From an uncultured Mediterraneibacter sp. (GTDB lineage Bacteria; Bacillota; Clostridia; Lachnospirales; Lachnospiraceae), in contig CALWLJ010000003.1 in the NCBI GenBank assembly GCA_944381495.1, forward strand, positions 124,001-188,000: a stretch of DNA of 64,000 nt, given 5' to 3'. Shown piece by piece: positions 17,701 through 26,147 of the stretch; position 1 is the stretch's first letter, and each line of letters opens with the position of its first letter. The position numbers and the translations under genes are program-made. A model generated the notes under the pieces. It made no database searches. It saw only the letters and a program-made list of their open reading frames with translations, and was not told the DNA's origin.

Positions 17701-18446
17701 TACATATAGGGTCCGTCCGGCTCTTCACATATTTTCAGGGCAGCCCGGAGCATCTCTTCCATGTCCGCCGCCCTCCGTCCGGCCCTTTGAAGAGCCCGAG
17801 CGGACGGATCCCTTTCCGGTTCTCCGGCTGCGCCGACATTTTCAAACCGATATGCTGACACACAGCCATCCAGCCATCGGTCCGGCTGCGGATAACTACG
17901 GGAATATTCATACAGTTCCAGGATCAGCCCCTCGATCTTACGGTCATTCCGTCCGGTCCCGAACCGTTCTACAAATTCCAGAAAAGAGGGATCATCCTTC
18001 TCATAATACTCCTCCAACATTTCTTCCAGCACATCCTGCTTCAGCAGCTTCAGTTCGCCTTCCTCCGCCACCCGGAATCCCGGGTCAATACCGATCACAT
18101 GAAAATGATCCCGGATCACAGAAAGGCAAAAACTGTGGATTGTGGTGATGGATGCGCTGTGGATCAGGGTTGCCTGCTGCTCCAGCCTGACATCTCCGGG
18201 ACGCTCCGTCAGCTTTTTCTCAATGGCGGCTCCGATTCTTTCCTTCATCTCTGCCGCAGCTGCCTCGGTAAATGTAACGATCAGGAGACGGTCCACGTCC
18301 ACCGGATCTGACTCATCTGTGATCCGCTGTATGATCCGCTCTACCAGCACGGCAGTCTTACCGGATCCTGCCGCCGCAGAAACAAGAATATTGCAGTTTC
18401 TCAGATCGATCACTTTTTGCTGTTCTTCCGTCCATTTTACTCCCAT
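14763..18446 (-). CDS. addA: Helicase-nuclease subunit AddA
   Basis: Large subunit of the AddAB enzyme that processes double-strand DNA ends for RecA loading. The 1227 residues begin with the UvrD-type Q motif (KWTEEQQKVID) and Walker A in VSAAAGSGKTAVL. DEYQDSN (helicase motif II), GDVKQSIYRFR (III), IMSIHKSKGLEFPVVF (V) and LYVAMTRAKEKL (VI) follow. The C-terminal RecB-type nuclease reads GIIDVYF-x-VLDYKTDKV with an upstream SAYHKLLELLDF helix. Length is normal for the family. It overlaps addB by ten bases. Confidence 0.97.
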   Translation of the reverse strand: MGVKWTEEQQKVIDLRNCNILVSAAAGSGKTAVLVERIIQRITDESDPVDVDRLLIVTFTEAAAAEMKERIGAAIEKKLTERPGDVRLEQQATLIHSASITTIHSFCLSVIRDHFHVIGIDPGFRVAEEGELKLLKQDVLEEMLEEYYEKDDPSFLEFVERFGTGRNDRKIEGLILELYEYSRSYPQPDRWLDGCVSAYRFENVGAAGEPERDPSARALQRAGRRAADMEEMLRAALKICEEPDGPYMYGDMIEADLKEIRKIGQAGSLEEMYDRISTVSWKRLSAKKDETVSPEKKERVKKIRDQVKKLVKDLQEAYFYVPPEVWRKDMEETAPMMKMLGELVKRFAVMLREKKAERNMIDFNDMEQFALAILTEESEGRLVPSAVAREYQEQFEEVMIDEYQDSNLVQEAILTSVARIETGQYNIFMVGDVKQSIYRFRLSRPELFMEKYHTYSLEGGDRQRIDLHRNFRSRPEVLEGANYIFRRIMRREFGGIEYDDNAALWPGADFPPLPEDAPEIREGIFDDRTELLLLDKSELDGEEERRAEARMIARRIRGLTGCGLVMDKETGGYRRIQYRDIVILTRSIRGWAETFASVLAEEGIPAYSVSREGYFETYEVSVLLDYLKILDNARQDLPLAAVLTSPIGGLDTKEMAQIRITYPNVPFYEAVSLYAGMQLEERDISAPILPELREKLKRFCRQAEGFRSRVPYTAIHDLLSEILDETGYGVSIAAMPGGVQRTANVEMLVEKASAFEGTSYKGLFNFVRYIDQLKKYDVDYGEASVMDEQADTVRIMSIHKSKGLEFPVVFAAGMGKRFNTQDTKGSIVLHPELGVGMDDVDLERRTKAPTFLKKVIQEEVTLENLAEELRILYVAMTRAKEKLIMTGTGSLPEVILNPSEDIWDETADAERGGTSGYNEIPLYVLEKAKTCLDWLLPAIYDMASGRKKPDCPITVRIFTAGELREREQAEEQAEEIALDVLRRWNVENIYDPALRQSLKEQMNYHYPYEDDGRLKRKFTVSELKKYSILAEEAGEELYEEPEVVPLIPRFLTEEEGLTGASRGSAYHKLLELLDFTVTYDEDGLKQAVDRFREQGKLTREMAECIRPEDILSFLKCSAGQRMSAAAVRGRLHKEQPFVMGVDAAEIYPEENSQEMILVQGIIDVYFEEDDGLVVLDYKTDKVRAAAELKEKYHAQLDYYAEALSRLLEKPVKEKIIYSFTLRKEIPL

Positions 18447-21400
18447 GTCCCGTCACCTCCTTCCACATACTCCTTCATTTTCTCCACCGCTTCCTCCAGA
18501 GTATACTTTTCCAGTTTCCGGAAGTGATACCCTTCGATTCTCTGGTCGAAGCCGCATATGTCCCGGCAGGGGCAATAATCGCAGCCGGTGGCGCCGCCCA
18601 GCTCATAAGGCGTGGCCTGCACCTCTCCGTCATACATTTCTTTCTTCAGTTCCTTTTCCTTTGCTCTGGTGTAGGCCAGCACCGTGCGGAAAGCCTCCGG
18701 CGGAAGAGCGCGGGATGTTCTGCTCAGGGAACCGTCCTTATTCCGTCCAATAGGAAACAGGACCGAATTCCCTGACAGATCGTGCTCCAGATGGGACACT
18801 ACTTCCTCACTGCCATTGACCAGGCCATCCAGCCTCAGCTCCTTCAGAATACTTCTTTCCACTTCCTGATCACTGTCCTCCCTCTTTACGAAAGGGTCCT
18901 GGATCCGGTAATAAAAGATGCCCGCAGGCAGGATCTCTTTCCCGGGATGTTTTTTCTTTTCTGCCTCCAGCGCTGCGTTCAAGTACACCGGGAGCTGCAT
19001 CTGAAGCCCATGGTAGAAGGCCGTAATGTCAAATGTTTTCATGCCTGTCTTGTAGTCTGTTACCTTTACATAGACCCGGTTCTCATCCTCGCAGGTATCA
19101 ATCCGGTCAATCTTGCCGCTGCCGAACCGGAACTCATAGCCGCTGGGTATGAAGTCTCCTTTTTCCAGCTGCCTGGTCAACGCCCACACGGAACGCCGGA
19201 TCAGAGTTGTGATCCTCTGGATCATATACTCATTTCTGGCAGAGCTGAACAAAACTGTATTTCCATAATCGATCACACTTTCCTCCACACTCTCCTGGAT
19301 CAGTTCCTCCCGTTTCTCCTCCGGCATGGACACCCAGTCCAGCTTCTCCTTCTCTGCTTTCCGTGCAAAACGCTCCAGTGCCTGATGGGCAATATTCCCC
19401 AGATCCATCGCTTCGAATCCGTACTCCTCCCGGTCCGTAAGCCTCAGACCATAGTTAAGGAAATGTGCATAAGCGCAGGTTGCAAACTGCTCCAGCCTGG
19501 TGACACTGACATATTCCGGGTCTGTATACAGCCTTCCTGCAGTCTCTTTGCCCAGTTTCTCTCCGCTCTGCCTGCGAAATCCGGCCTGAAGCATCTGTTC
19601 AACCGCAGGCCCGCTCCTCTCATCCCGGGCAAACCAGGTATAGAGTTCCTTCCACTGGCTGTCCAGCCCTGCATGTTTCACACTGAGACCTGCCGCCAGC
19701 TCCCGGATACCGGTTTTCCGGGTAAGTTCTCTTCGTACAAGAGGCCGCTTCTCCTCATCCACCGTTTTCAGATCCGGGAAAAGACGGCGGAAATCCTGGA
19801 TCAAGTAAGCGGGACGGAGCGTTTTACCTTCTCCGGACACCTTTGCCCAGGAAAGATACAGCTTTTGCGTAGGCTTCGTCAGATTCATATATAAATAAAA
19901 CTTCTGAGTATACAGCTTTTCCTTTGGTCCCGGAGATAAAGCAATCTTCTCCTTCTGAAATTTCTCCCTGTCGCGCTGGGACAGCAGACCCCCGCTTCCT
20001 GTATTTCCGGGGAGAAGTATATCGTTGGCCCCCACAAAAAAGAGCGCCCGGATATCCCGGATCCTTGTTCTCTCTACATCTCCGATGACTACCTGATCCA
20101 GACTGGGCGGGATCACCCCCACCTTGGCTTCCTCCAGCCCTGCATCCAGCAGCTCACAGTATTCCTTCAGGGAAATAGGCTCATCTCCCAACAGCTCCAC
20201 AAACTTGTCAAACAACTCCATGACAATGCGGTAGACCTGGGAATACTCCTTCGCCAGAGCCAGCTCTCCCTGATCCTGGAACTGTTTCTCCATCTCAGAC
20301 AGCTTTTCCTGCAGCTTCTCCTGCACCAGATAGTCGTAAACCGCCAGAGTAATATCACGTACTGTCTTCTTTCTCTGTTTCAGGATCGTCATCAAAGAAC
20401 TGGTCTTCTCTACAAACTCTACCCGAAGATGATTCAGCGCCTGCAGTTCTTCCTCGTCTGTCAGCGGCGTGCGGCGCACCCATGCCTGCTGCCATTTCCG
20501 GTATCCTTTCATTCCAAGCGCCACCACATAATTCTCCATGCGGTCCGTCTCGTCTTCCGTAAAACCGCAGAGTCCTGTCCGCAGATGCCGGAATACACTC
20601 TCATAAGTAAAATTCTGCTCCGCCATGTTCAAAAGGCTGCGCAGATATTCCACAAAGGAATTCAAAAGAATGCTCTTCTTATAATCCATAAATACCGGAA
20701 TGTCCAGAGAACCGCATGCCTTCTCCAGAGCGTCTGCATAGACATTCATATCTGATGCGATCACCGCGATGTCTCTGTAACGCCATCCTTCTTTCCTTAC
20801 CAGGCGGCGGATCTCCTCCGCCACATAGCGCGCTTCTGCGGATGGATTTCTGGCTTCGTGAAGGCTCACAGAGTCCTGTTCTCCTTCAAACGTACGTCCG
20901 GAGTAGCGGAAAATCTCCGATTCCACAAAGGCCATAGCCTTGTTATCCCTGAAACGATAAGGCGGCACTTCATACAGATAAACAGGATCCTCCACCTCTG
21001 CCCCCGTCTCCGCTGCCGTCTGCATCAGAGATGTGACCATCTGCTTACTCAGCCCGAACAGCTGGTAAGGATGGCGGTATACAAAGGGATCTTCTCTTCT
21101 GTCCATGGTCACTGTCAGCATAACCTTGCTGCAGACCCGGAGCAGCTCCCCGATGAGCCGGTTCTGCACCGGAGTAAATCCGGTGAATCCATCCATAGCT
21201 ATCACACTGTCCTTCAGGATCCCGGAGTCCGGCACAACAGAACTGAGCACGTCCAGCATCTCTTCCTTGGTAATATATTTTTCGCTGAGATAGTCTTCAA
21301 ATCCCTCGTATACTTTCCGGATATCCTGCAGCTTATAATACAGGTAACTGTCCGGATTGACCGTCTCCATAAAGCTGTCCAGCCGCTCAAAATCCACTCC

Positions 21401-21796
21401 GTACTGGGTAAATTCCGAGATCACAGACTTCACTTCACTGATATACCCCTGCTTTTTCAGATTTCCGCCCAGCACTTTCAACTCATCGCCATAACCGCCC
21501 GCGATCCGGCGCAGGATCAGATTCTTCCCCTCATCGTCAAGGACAGTGATGTGATCCCCTCCCGTCTCCTCGAAAATACGGTGAGCCAGACGCCCGAAAC
21601 TAAGTACGTCAATGTTCATGATCCCTCCTCGGGGATGAGCGGCACAGAGATCCCTCTGTGTCTGCATGGTAAACTGTTCCGGCACCAGGACCAGGTAATT
21701 CCTGTCCGGATGCCGGATAGACTCTTCTACGATATACTGATATAGATAATGGGACTTTCCGCTTCCGGAGTTCCCGAAAATAAACTGTAATGACAT
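18437..21796 (-). CDS. addB: Helicase-nuclease subunit AddB
   Basis: Partner of AddA. The 1119-residue protein begins with SLQFIFGNSGSGKSHYLYQYI, whose Walker A motif is typical of AddB, and carries a C-terminal nuclease (VKVTDYKTGMKTFDI). The iron-sulfur cluster cysteines are visible: one in FATCAYAHFLNYGL and three in CDYCPCRDICGF near the end. This [4Fe-4S] staple holds the nuclease domain. GGAGG lies five bases before the ATG. It heads the addB-addA-DUF1294 operon. Confidence 0.96.
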   Translation of the reverse strand: MSLQFIFGNSGSGKSHYLYQYIVEESIRHPDRNYLVLVPEQFTMQTQRDLCAAHPRGGIMNIDVLSFGRLAHRIFEETGGDHITVLDDEGKNLILRRIAGGYGDELKVLGGNLKKQGYISEVKSVISEFTQYGVDFERLDSFMETVNPDSYLYYKLQDIRKVYEGFEDYLSEKYITKEEMLDVLSSVVPDSGILKDSVIAMDGFTGFTPVQNRLIGELLRVCSKVMLTVTMDRREDPFVYRHPYQLFGLSKQMVTSLMQTAAETGAEVEDPVYLYEVPPYRFRDNKAMAFVESEIFRYSGRTFEGEQDSVSLHEARNPSAEARYVAEEIRRLVRKEGWRYRDIAVIASDMNVYADALEKACGSLDIPVFMDYKKSILLNSFVEYLRSLLNMAEQNFTYESVFRHLRTGLCGFTEDETDRMENYVVALGMKGYRKWQQAWVRRTPLTDEEELQALNHLRVEFVEKTSSLMTILKQRKKTVRDITLAVYDYLVQEKLQEKLSEMEKQFQDQGELALAKEYSQVYRIVMELFDKFVELLGDEPISLKEYCELLDAGLEEAKVGVIPPSLDQVVIGDVERTRIRDIRALFFVGANDILLPGNTGSGGLLSQRDREKFQKEKIALSPGPKEKLYTQKFYLYMNLTKPTQKLYLSWAKVSGEGKTLRPAYLIQDFRRLFPDLKTVDEEKRPLVRRELTRKTGIRELAAGLSVKHAGLDSQWKELYTWFARDERSGPAVEQMLQAGFRRQSGEKLGKETAGRLYTDPEYVSVTRLEQFATCAYAHFLNYGLRLTDREEYGFEAMDLGNIAHQALERFARKAEKEKLDWVSMPEEKREELIQESVEESVIDYGNTVLFSSARNEYMIQRITTLIRRSVWALTRQLEKGDFIPSGYEFRFGSGKIDRIDTCEDENRVYVKVTDYKTGMKTFDITAFYHGLQMQLPVYLNAALEAEKKKHPGKEILPAGIFYYRIQDPFVKREDSDQEVERSILKELRLDGLVNGSEEVVSHLEHDLSGNSVLFPIGRNKDGSLSRTSRALPPEAFRTVLAYTRAKEKELKKEMYDGEVQATPYELGGATGCDYCPCRDICGFDQRIEGYHFRKLEKYTLEEAVEKMKEYVEGGDGTWE

Positions 21797-21910
21797 GGGT
21801 GCCTCCTGTATTTGTTCGATCGTTTGTCTTCCGGCGGAGGTGCGGCCAGGGCATACAATAGATCGGAACGATATTGAGTCGTTTGGTTGTGGTCATGATA
21901 ACGTGTTCAT

Positions 21911-21939
21911 ATTATAGCATATGGGATCAAGATGAGGAA
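21911..21939 (-). promoter_or_regulatory. Candidate addBA promoter
   Basis: On the minus strand an extended -10 element TGCTATAAT ends at 21911, with a weak TTCCTC at -35 spacing (21939-21934). It lies about 115 bases before addB. Confidence 0.45.
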
Positions 21940-22103
21940 GGAATTTCAGATTGCTTCATGTTGCAGAGCGACCGGGCAGCGTTATTGTTCAACCGCATCT
22001 CAGTATCCAGCCATAAGGAGCGGAAAGTTGAGAGCTTAACATTCATTCACCTTGCATTTCACTGGCCTCTGTTTTATAATACGGAAAAGCATTATTTTTC
22101 TAT

Positions 22104-22492
22104 ATGTCATACAGACAGTCAGTTCTGATATCTAAACCTGAACTTTATCTGCCGGAATGGTCTTATATAAAGGAAGAGCATCCTGCCCTGGAGCTGGAAG
22201 TGGTGGTACTGAACATCAACAAGGAATCCTTGAAGATTTTCTAAAAAAGAACAGAGCGGAGGCGATGAAGGTGAGTATCTACGAATATGATGCCCGGAAA
22301 CACATCGAAATGGAGAAGGAAGACAGCTATAAGGATGGCTATCAGGCCGGCGAAGCTGTATTACTTCAAATTGTCCAGAAAAAGTTGTCAAAGGGAAAAA
22401 CAATCCCACAGATTGCCGCTGATCTGGAGATAGATGAGGACAGTGTAACAGAATTGATCGGATTGATTGAGAAAAGAGACCTCCCGGATTGA
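22104..22492 (+). pseudogene. Remnant of an Rpn-family nuclease/putative transposase
   Basis: Two out-of-phase reading frames together resemble the C-terminal half of Rpn (PD-(D/E)XK) proteins. The first (22104-22244) contains LYLPEWSYIKEEHPALELEV and VVVLNIN, then stops. The second (to 22492) continues with DFLKKNRAEAMKVSIYEYD, HIEMEKEDSYKDGY and a C-terminal helix-turn-helix-like AADLEIDEDSVTELIGL. The catalytic N-terminal half is absent and about 25-40 residues between the frames appear lost. I call it a decayed gene; the second frame alone (111 residues) could still be translated. Confidence 0.65.
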
Positions 22493-22545
22493 AAATCTGA
22501 GAGATCCCGAGATGGGAATCAAACAGGACATCGCAGAAATCCGTC

Positions 22546-22574
22546 TTGACTTTCCCTCCGGAGTCTGCTATCCT
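22546..22574 (+). promoter_or_regulatory. Promoter of the ABC-F leader
   Basis: TTGACT (22546-22551), 17 bases, then TATCCT (22569-22574) with an upstream TGC that makes an extended -10. It precedes a 410-base leader to the ABC-F gene. Confidence 0.6.
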
Positions 22575-22621
22575 TTCAGAAGAATAAAGGGGATGCCCCC
22601 TGTAAGATTGGAGCTGAAAAG

Positions 22622-22642
22622 ATGATTATTATTTCCTGCTGA
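22622..22642 (+). CDS. Leader peptide MIIISC of the ABC-F attenuator
   Basis: A six-codon open frame (ATG ATT ATT ATT TCC TGC TGA) with GGAG eight bases upstream. It lies 50 bases after the promoter and 26 bases before an arm that can pair with the terminator stem. Short leader peptides of this kind let drug-stalled ribosomes switch on ABC-F resistance genes in other Firmicutes. Translation of this one is inferred. Confidence 0.55.
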   Translation: MIIISC

Positions 22643-22667
22643 TTTTTATCATGGTTTAACAGAACAT

Positions 22668-22930
22668 TTTCTCTGCCGTATATTCCGCAGAGATCGATCA
22701 TTTGTATCCGGATGTTGTGCCGGATGGTTCTGTTATACCTTCGCAGGAAAGTTTTCATCTTTCTCATCTCCATAGCCAAAAACCCCGCAGCAGCCAAATG
22801 GGCATGCAGATATGTCCATCGTTGCCCGCGGGAATAAAAATGTACCTGCCGCCGGGCATCCGGAGGGCAGTTTCGGACGTGTGAGATTGAGAACCGCAGA
22901 GAAACTTTTCTGCGGTTCTCTTTTATTTTC
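22668..22930 (+). promoter_or_regulatory. Transcription attenuator of the ABC-F gene
   Basis: A strong terminator (GAGAACCGCAGA at 22889-22900 with 22909-22920, then TTTTATTTTC) stands 64 bases before the gene. TTTCTCTGC at 22668-22676 can pair perfectly with GCAGAGAAA at 22896-22904 in the left terminator arm, forming an antiterminator. GCAGAGA at 22687-22693 competes for the same upstream arm. The mutually exclusive pairings are visible in sequence; the switching is inferred. Confidence 0.65.
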
Positions 22931-22994
22931 TTCGCAGCGTCGGGAGCAGGAAATATTCCGCCCCGATGCTGCTACAGATTGGAGGTATCTTATC

Positions 22995-24485
22995 ATGTCC
23001 ATCATACAGGTTAATCATCTGAATTTTACTTACGAAGGAAGCTTTGAACCGGTTTTTGAAGATGTGTCTTTTCAGATTGATACAGACTGGAAACTGGGCT
23101 TTATCGGCAGGAACGGCAAAGGCAAGACCACCTTTCTCCGTCTGCTCATGGGAATGTACGAATACAGCGGTACCATTACCGCATCCACAGATTTTGAATT
23201 TTTTCCTTTTCCGGTAAAGGATCCCTCACGCATGACTCTTGATATTCTGGAGGAGATCAATCCGCTCATGGAACAGTGGGAACTGATCCGGGAGCTGAAC
23301 CTGCTGGATACGGATGCAGAGATCCTGTACCGCCCTTTTTCCACCTTAAGCTTCGGAGAGCAGACGAAGGCCATGCTGGCCGCCCTCTTCCTGAAGGAGC
23401 ACGCCTTTCTTCTGATCGATGAGCCAACCAACCATCTGGACGGTCTTGCCAGGGAAAAGATAGCCGCTTATCTCGCACGCAAGAAAGGCTTCATCCTCGT
23501 TTCCCATGACCGGGATTTTCTGGACCGGTGCGTAGATCATGTGCTGGTGCTGAACCGGCGGTCTCTGGAAGTGCGGAAAGGGAACTTCTCGTCCTGGTAT
23601 CAGGACAAGACAGCGAAGGACCGGATGGAGATCCGGCAGAACGAACATCTGAGACAGGAGATCCGGAAACTGAAAGACGCTGCCCGTCAGGCCTCGGACT
23701 GGTCCGATAAGATCGAGAAAACCAAGACCGGATCCCGGATCGCCGGGCTGCGCCCGGACCGGGGACACATCGGCCATCAGGCCGCTAAGATGATGAAGCG
23801 GGCGAAAAATCTGGAAAACAGAAAGGAAAATGCTATCGAACAGAAACAATCTCTGCTGAAAGATGTGGAGACGCTGGACAGTCTGAAACTGAATCTCCTG
23901 CCCCACCACAGCAGACGCCTGGTGTCGCTGCAGGATGTGAGCGTCTCCTACGGGGAACACCCTGTTCTGGAACATTTCAGTCTGGAAGTCTCCCAGGGAG
24001 AACGGATCGCACTCTCCGGGAAGAACGGCTGCGGCAAATCCAGCCTGATCCGGCTGATCCTGGGGGATGACATTCCTCACACCGGGGAGGTATGGACCCC
24101 TTCCGGGCTCCGGATATCCTATATTTCCCAGGACACATCCCGGCTTGGCGGAACACTGGACGAATATGCGTCAGAGCATGATCTGGACAACGCCGTTTTC
24201 CGTACCGTGCTGCGCAAGCTCGGGCTGGAACGTTCCCAGTTCGACAAACAGATCCAGGACTACAGCGAAGGGCAGAAGAAGAAAGTACTTCTGGCAGGCT
24301 CGCTCTGTGAGCCCGCCCATCTGTTCCTGTGGGATGAGCCGCTGAACTTTATCGATGTATTCTCCCGGATCCAGATCGAAGAACTGCTCCTGTCCGCCCG
24401 GCCCTCCATGATCTTCGTGGAACATGACCGGGCCTTCCGGGAGAAAGTGGCGTCGAGGATCGTCTCGCTGGACCGGGAACTATAA
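22995..24485 (+). CDS. Lsa-type ABC-F ribosomal protection protein
   Basis: Soluble twin-ATPase of 496 residues without membrane segments. ABC-F proteins of the Lsa/Vga class bind the ribosomal E site and displace lincosamides, streptogramin A and pleuromutilins. The opening (VNHLNFTYEGSFEPVFEDV, SFQIDTDWKLGFIGRNGKGK) is close to Lsa(A). Walker A motifs are GRNGKGKTT (38-46) and GKNGCGKSS, with signatures LSFGEQTKAML and YSEGQKKKVLL. The linker between domains is long and charged. The start at 22995 has GGAGG nine bases upstream; an open frame back to 22812 spans the terminator and is not used. Resistance is predicted, not shown. Confidence 0.85.
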   Translation: MSIIQVNHLNFTYEGSFEPVFEDVSFQIDTDWKLGFIGRNGKGKTTFLRLLMGMYEYSGTITASTDFEFFPFPVKDPSRMTLDILEEINPLMEQWELIRELNLLDTDAEILYRPFSTLSFGEQTKAMLAALFLKEHAFLLIDEPTNHLDGLAREKIAAYLARKKGFILVSHDRDFLDRCVDHVLVLNRRSLEVRKGNFSSWYQDKTAKDRMEIRQNEHLRQEIRKLKDAARQASDWSDKIEKTKTGSRIAGLRPDRGHIGHQAAKMMKRAKNLENRKENAIEQKQSLLKDVETLDSLKLNLLPHHSRRLVSLQDVSVSYGEHPVLEHFSLEVSQGERIALSGKNGCGKSSLIRLILGDDIPHTGEVWTPSGLRISYISQDTSRLGGTLDEYASEHDLDNAVFRTVLRKLGLERSQFDKQIQDYSEGQKKKVLLAGSLCEPAHLFLWDEPLNFIDVFSRIQIEELLLSARPSMIFVEHDRAFREKVASRIVSLDREL

Positions 24486-26147
24486 TCCGTATTTTTCCAG
24501 AGCATAGACAGCTGCTCCGGCGGCGCCCACGATTTCCGGCTCCTGGCAGATATAAAGCTTCCCGCCGATCTTCTCTTCCACGGCACGCACTACTCCGGGA
24601 TTCTTGGCAACGCCGCCGGTCATCATGAAGTCCGGCTCCATTCCCACGCGGCGGAGCAGACCGGACGCCTTGTTTGCAATGGCGTGACAGACTCCGTCCG
24701 CGATATCCGCCTTCTCCTTGTTGTTGGCGATCAGAGAGATAACCTCGGACTCCGCGAACACGGAGCACATACTGGTGATCTCGATCTTCTCCGTCGAGGT
24801 CAGCGCGATGGCTCCCAGCTCGTCCAGGCTGACCTCCAGAGTGCGGGCGATCATCTCCAGGAAGCGGCCGGTCCCGGCGGCGCACTTATCATTCATGACA
24901 AAGTCTTTCACCTCTCCGTCCTCGCTTAAGCGGATAGCCTTGCTGTCCTGTCCGCCGATATCCAGGATCGTGCGGATCCTGGGATTAAAATAATGAGCCC
25001 CTTTACCGTGGCAGCTGATCTCCGTTACATTTTCGTCGGCAAAAGCGATGCTGATCCGGCCGTATCCCGTGGAAACGATCCAGGAGATATCTTCCCGTTT
25101 CAGTCCCGCCTTCTCCAGTACATCCTGCAGCGCTTTATCTGCGCTGACTCCGGATTTGGCTCCGGTGCGCACCACGGAGAACGCACGGATCTTCCTGTCC
25201 TGGTCCATGATCACCGCGTTAGTGGATGTAGAGCCGCTGTCTATTCCAAGTACATACATCGTTTTATCTCCCTTCATCTTTCTCTCCGGACGCTGCTTTC
25301 CAGAACCAAGTGATTCCAGAAATGCCTCGATCCGGGTCCGTACCTGTCCCCCGCTCTGTCTGGTATAATCTGTCTCCAGCAAAAGCATGGGCCGTTCCAG
25401 CCAGTCCTTGAGCCATGCGTATTCATAGGCGTAATTATCGCAGAACTGTACCGTATGGTAAATGATCCCGTCCACGCTTCCGGCAAACCGCCGGATCAGT
25501 TCATCCCGGTTGGCTGCCTGTTCCATCCTCATACATGGGAACTGGCTGAGAAGCCCCCGGACATAACCGGTCATCACCGCCTGGTCATCATAAAGCAGCT
25601 TGCGCCCAAGGCCGGTGCAGGTCAAGTCAAAGGCAACATTTGCCTGATTCTCATCCAGGATCTTCTTGATACTCTCGTTGGCTCTGGCGCCGATGATCCC
25701 GATATTCAGAGCGCTATTCTTCAGAGCATACTGCTGCTCTTCCTCTCTGCTTTTCAGATATTTCCCGAATGTCTCTTCATCAAAGATCTTTCCGGAAAAC
25801 TGCTCATATTCTCTGATCATGGCGCGGATCCGCTGTTCATAAAGCGTGATCCCCGCATCCTTTGTGATGCGGGGCGTGTCCAGCATATAGATGAACTTGT
25901 CCGGAAACTCCTCCGTCAGCACATCGTAAAGGCGTCGGATACTGTCGCAGCAGGTCGTCAGGATCACACCCTCATAATCTCCGCTCATGAGCTCTTCCAG
26001 CACCCCTTTTGCAAAGCTGCAGATATTGGGGTGCATGCGGATCTCCGCCTGATTGAAATTGGTCACATCCGGCTCAATCCGCTCCATCTGGACGCCCATG
26101 GATTCAAATATCTCCACAGGCGCATATTTACATATATAACCTAGCAT
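24480..26147 (-). CDS. 2-Hydroxyacyl-CoA dehydratase-type subunit fused to its activase
   Basis: Residues 1 to about 290 resemble the HgdB/FldC-type subunit (YICKYAPVEIFESMGV, cysteines in LTTCCDSIRR and VQFCDNYAYE). Residues 297-555 are an HgdC-type ASKHA ATPase (VLGIDSGSTSTNAVIMD, ILDIGGQDSKAI, the cluster cysteine regions NDKCAAGTGRFLEMIA and SMCSVFAESEVISL). Activases pass one electron to the dehydratase at the cost of ATP. They are usually separate proteins. GGGAG lies eight bases before an internal ATG at 25259, so free activase may also be made. It overlaps the next gene upstream by seven bases. Substrate unknown; related double-cubane cluster proteins are an alternative identity. Confidence 0.82.
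   Translation of the reverse strand: MLGYICKYAPVEIFESMGVQMERIEPDVTNFNQAEIRMHPNICSFAKGVLEELMSGDYEGVILTTCCDSIRRLYDVLTEEFPDKFIYMLDTPRITKDAGITLYEQRIRAMIREYEQFSGKIFDEETFGKYLKSREEEQQYALKNSALNIGIIGARANESIKKILDENQANVAFDLTCTGLGRKLLYDDQAVMTGYVRGLLSQFPCMRMEQAANRDELIRRFAGSVDGIIYHTVQFCDNYAYEYAWLKDWLERPMLLLETDYTRQSGGQVRTRIEAFLESLGSGKQRPERKMKGDKTMYVLGIDSGSTSTNAVIMDQDRKIRAFSVVRTGAKSGVSADKALQDVLEKAGLKREDISWIVSTGYGRISIAFADENVTEISCHGKGAHYFNPRIRTILDIGGQDSKAIRLSEDGEVKDFVMNDKCAAGTGRFLEMIARTLEVSLDELGAIALTSTEKIEITSMCSVFAESEVISLIANNKEKADIADGVCHAIANKASGLLRRVGMEPDFMMTGGVAKNPGVVRAVEEKIGGKLYICQEPEIVGAAGAAVYALEKYGL

Noticed and set aside
22546-22574. A fifth MerR-type promoter before the ABC-F leader, because it also begins TTGACT and has a CTCCGGAG dyad
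   Set aside because: The spacer is 17 bases, not 19, and the dyad arms differ from ACTCTGT. It is an ordinary extended -10 promoter.
22812-22994. An N-terminal extension of the ABC-F protein
   Set aside because: The extra 61 codons run through the intrinsic terminator at 22889-22930, and a well-placed GGAGG precedes the family start at 22995.
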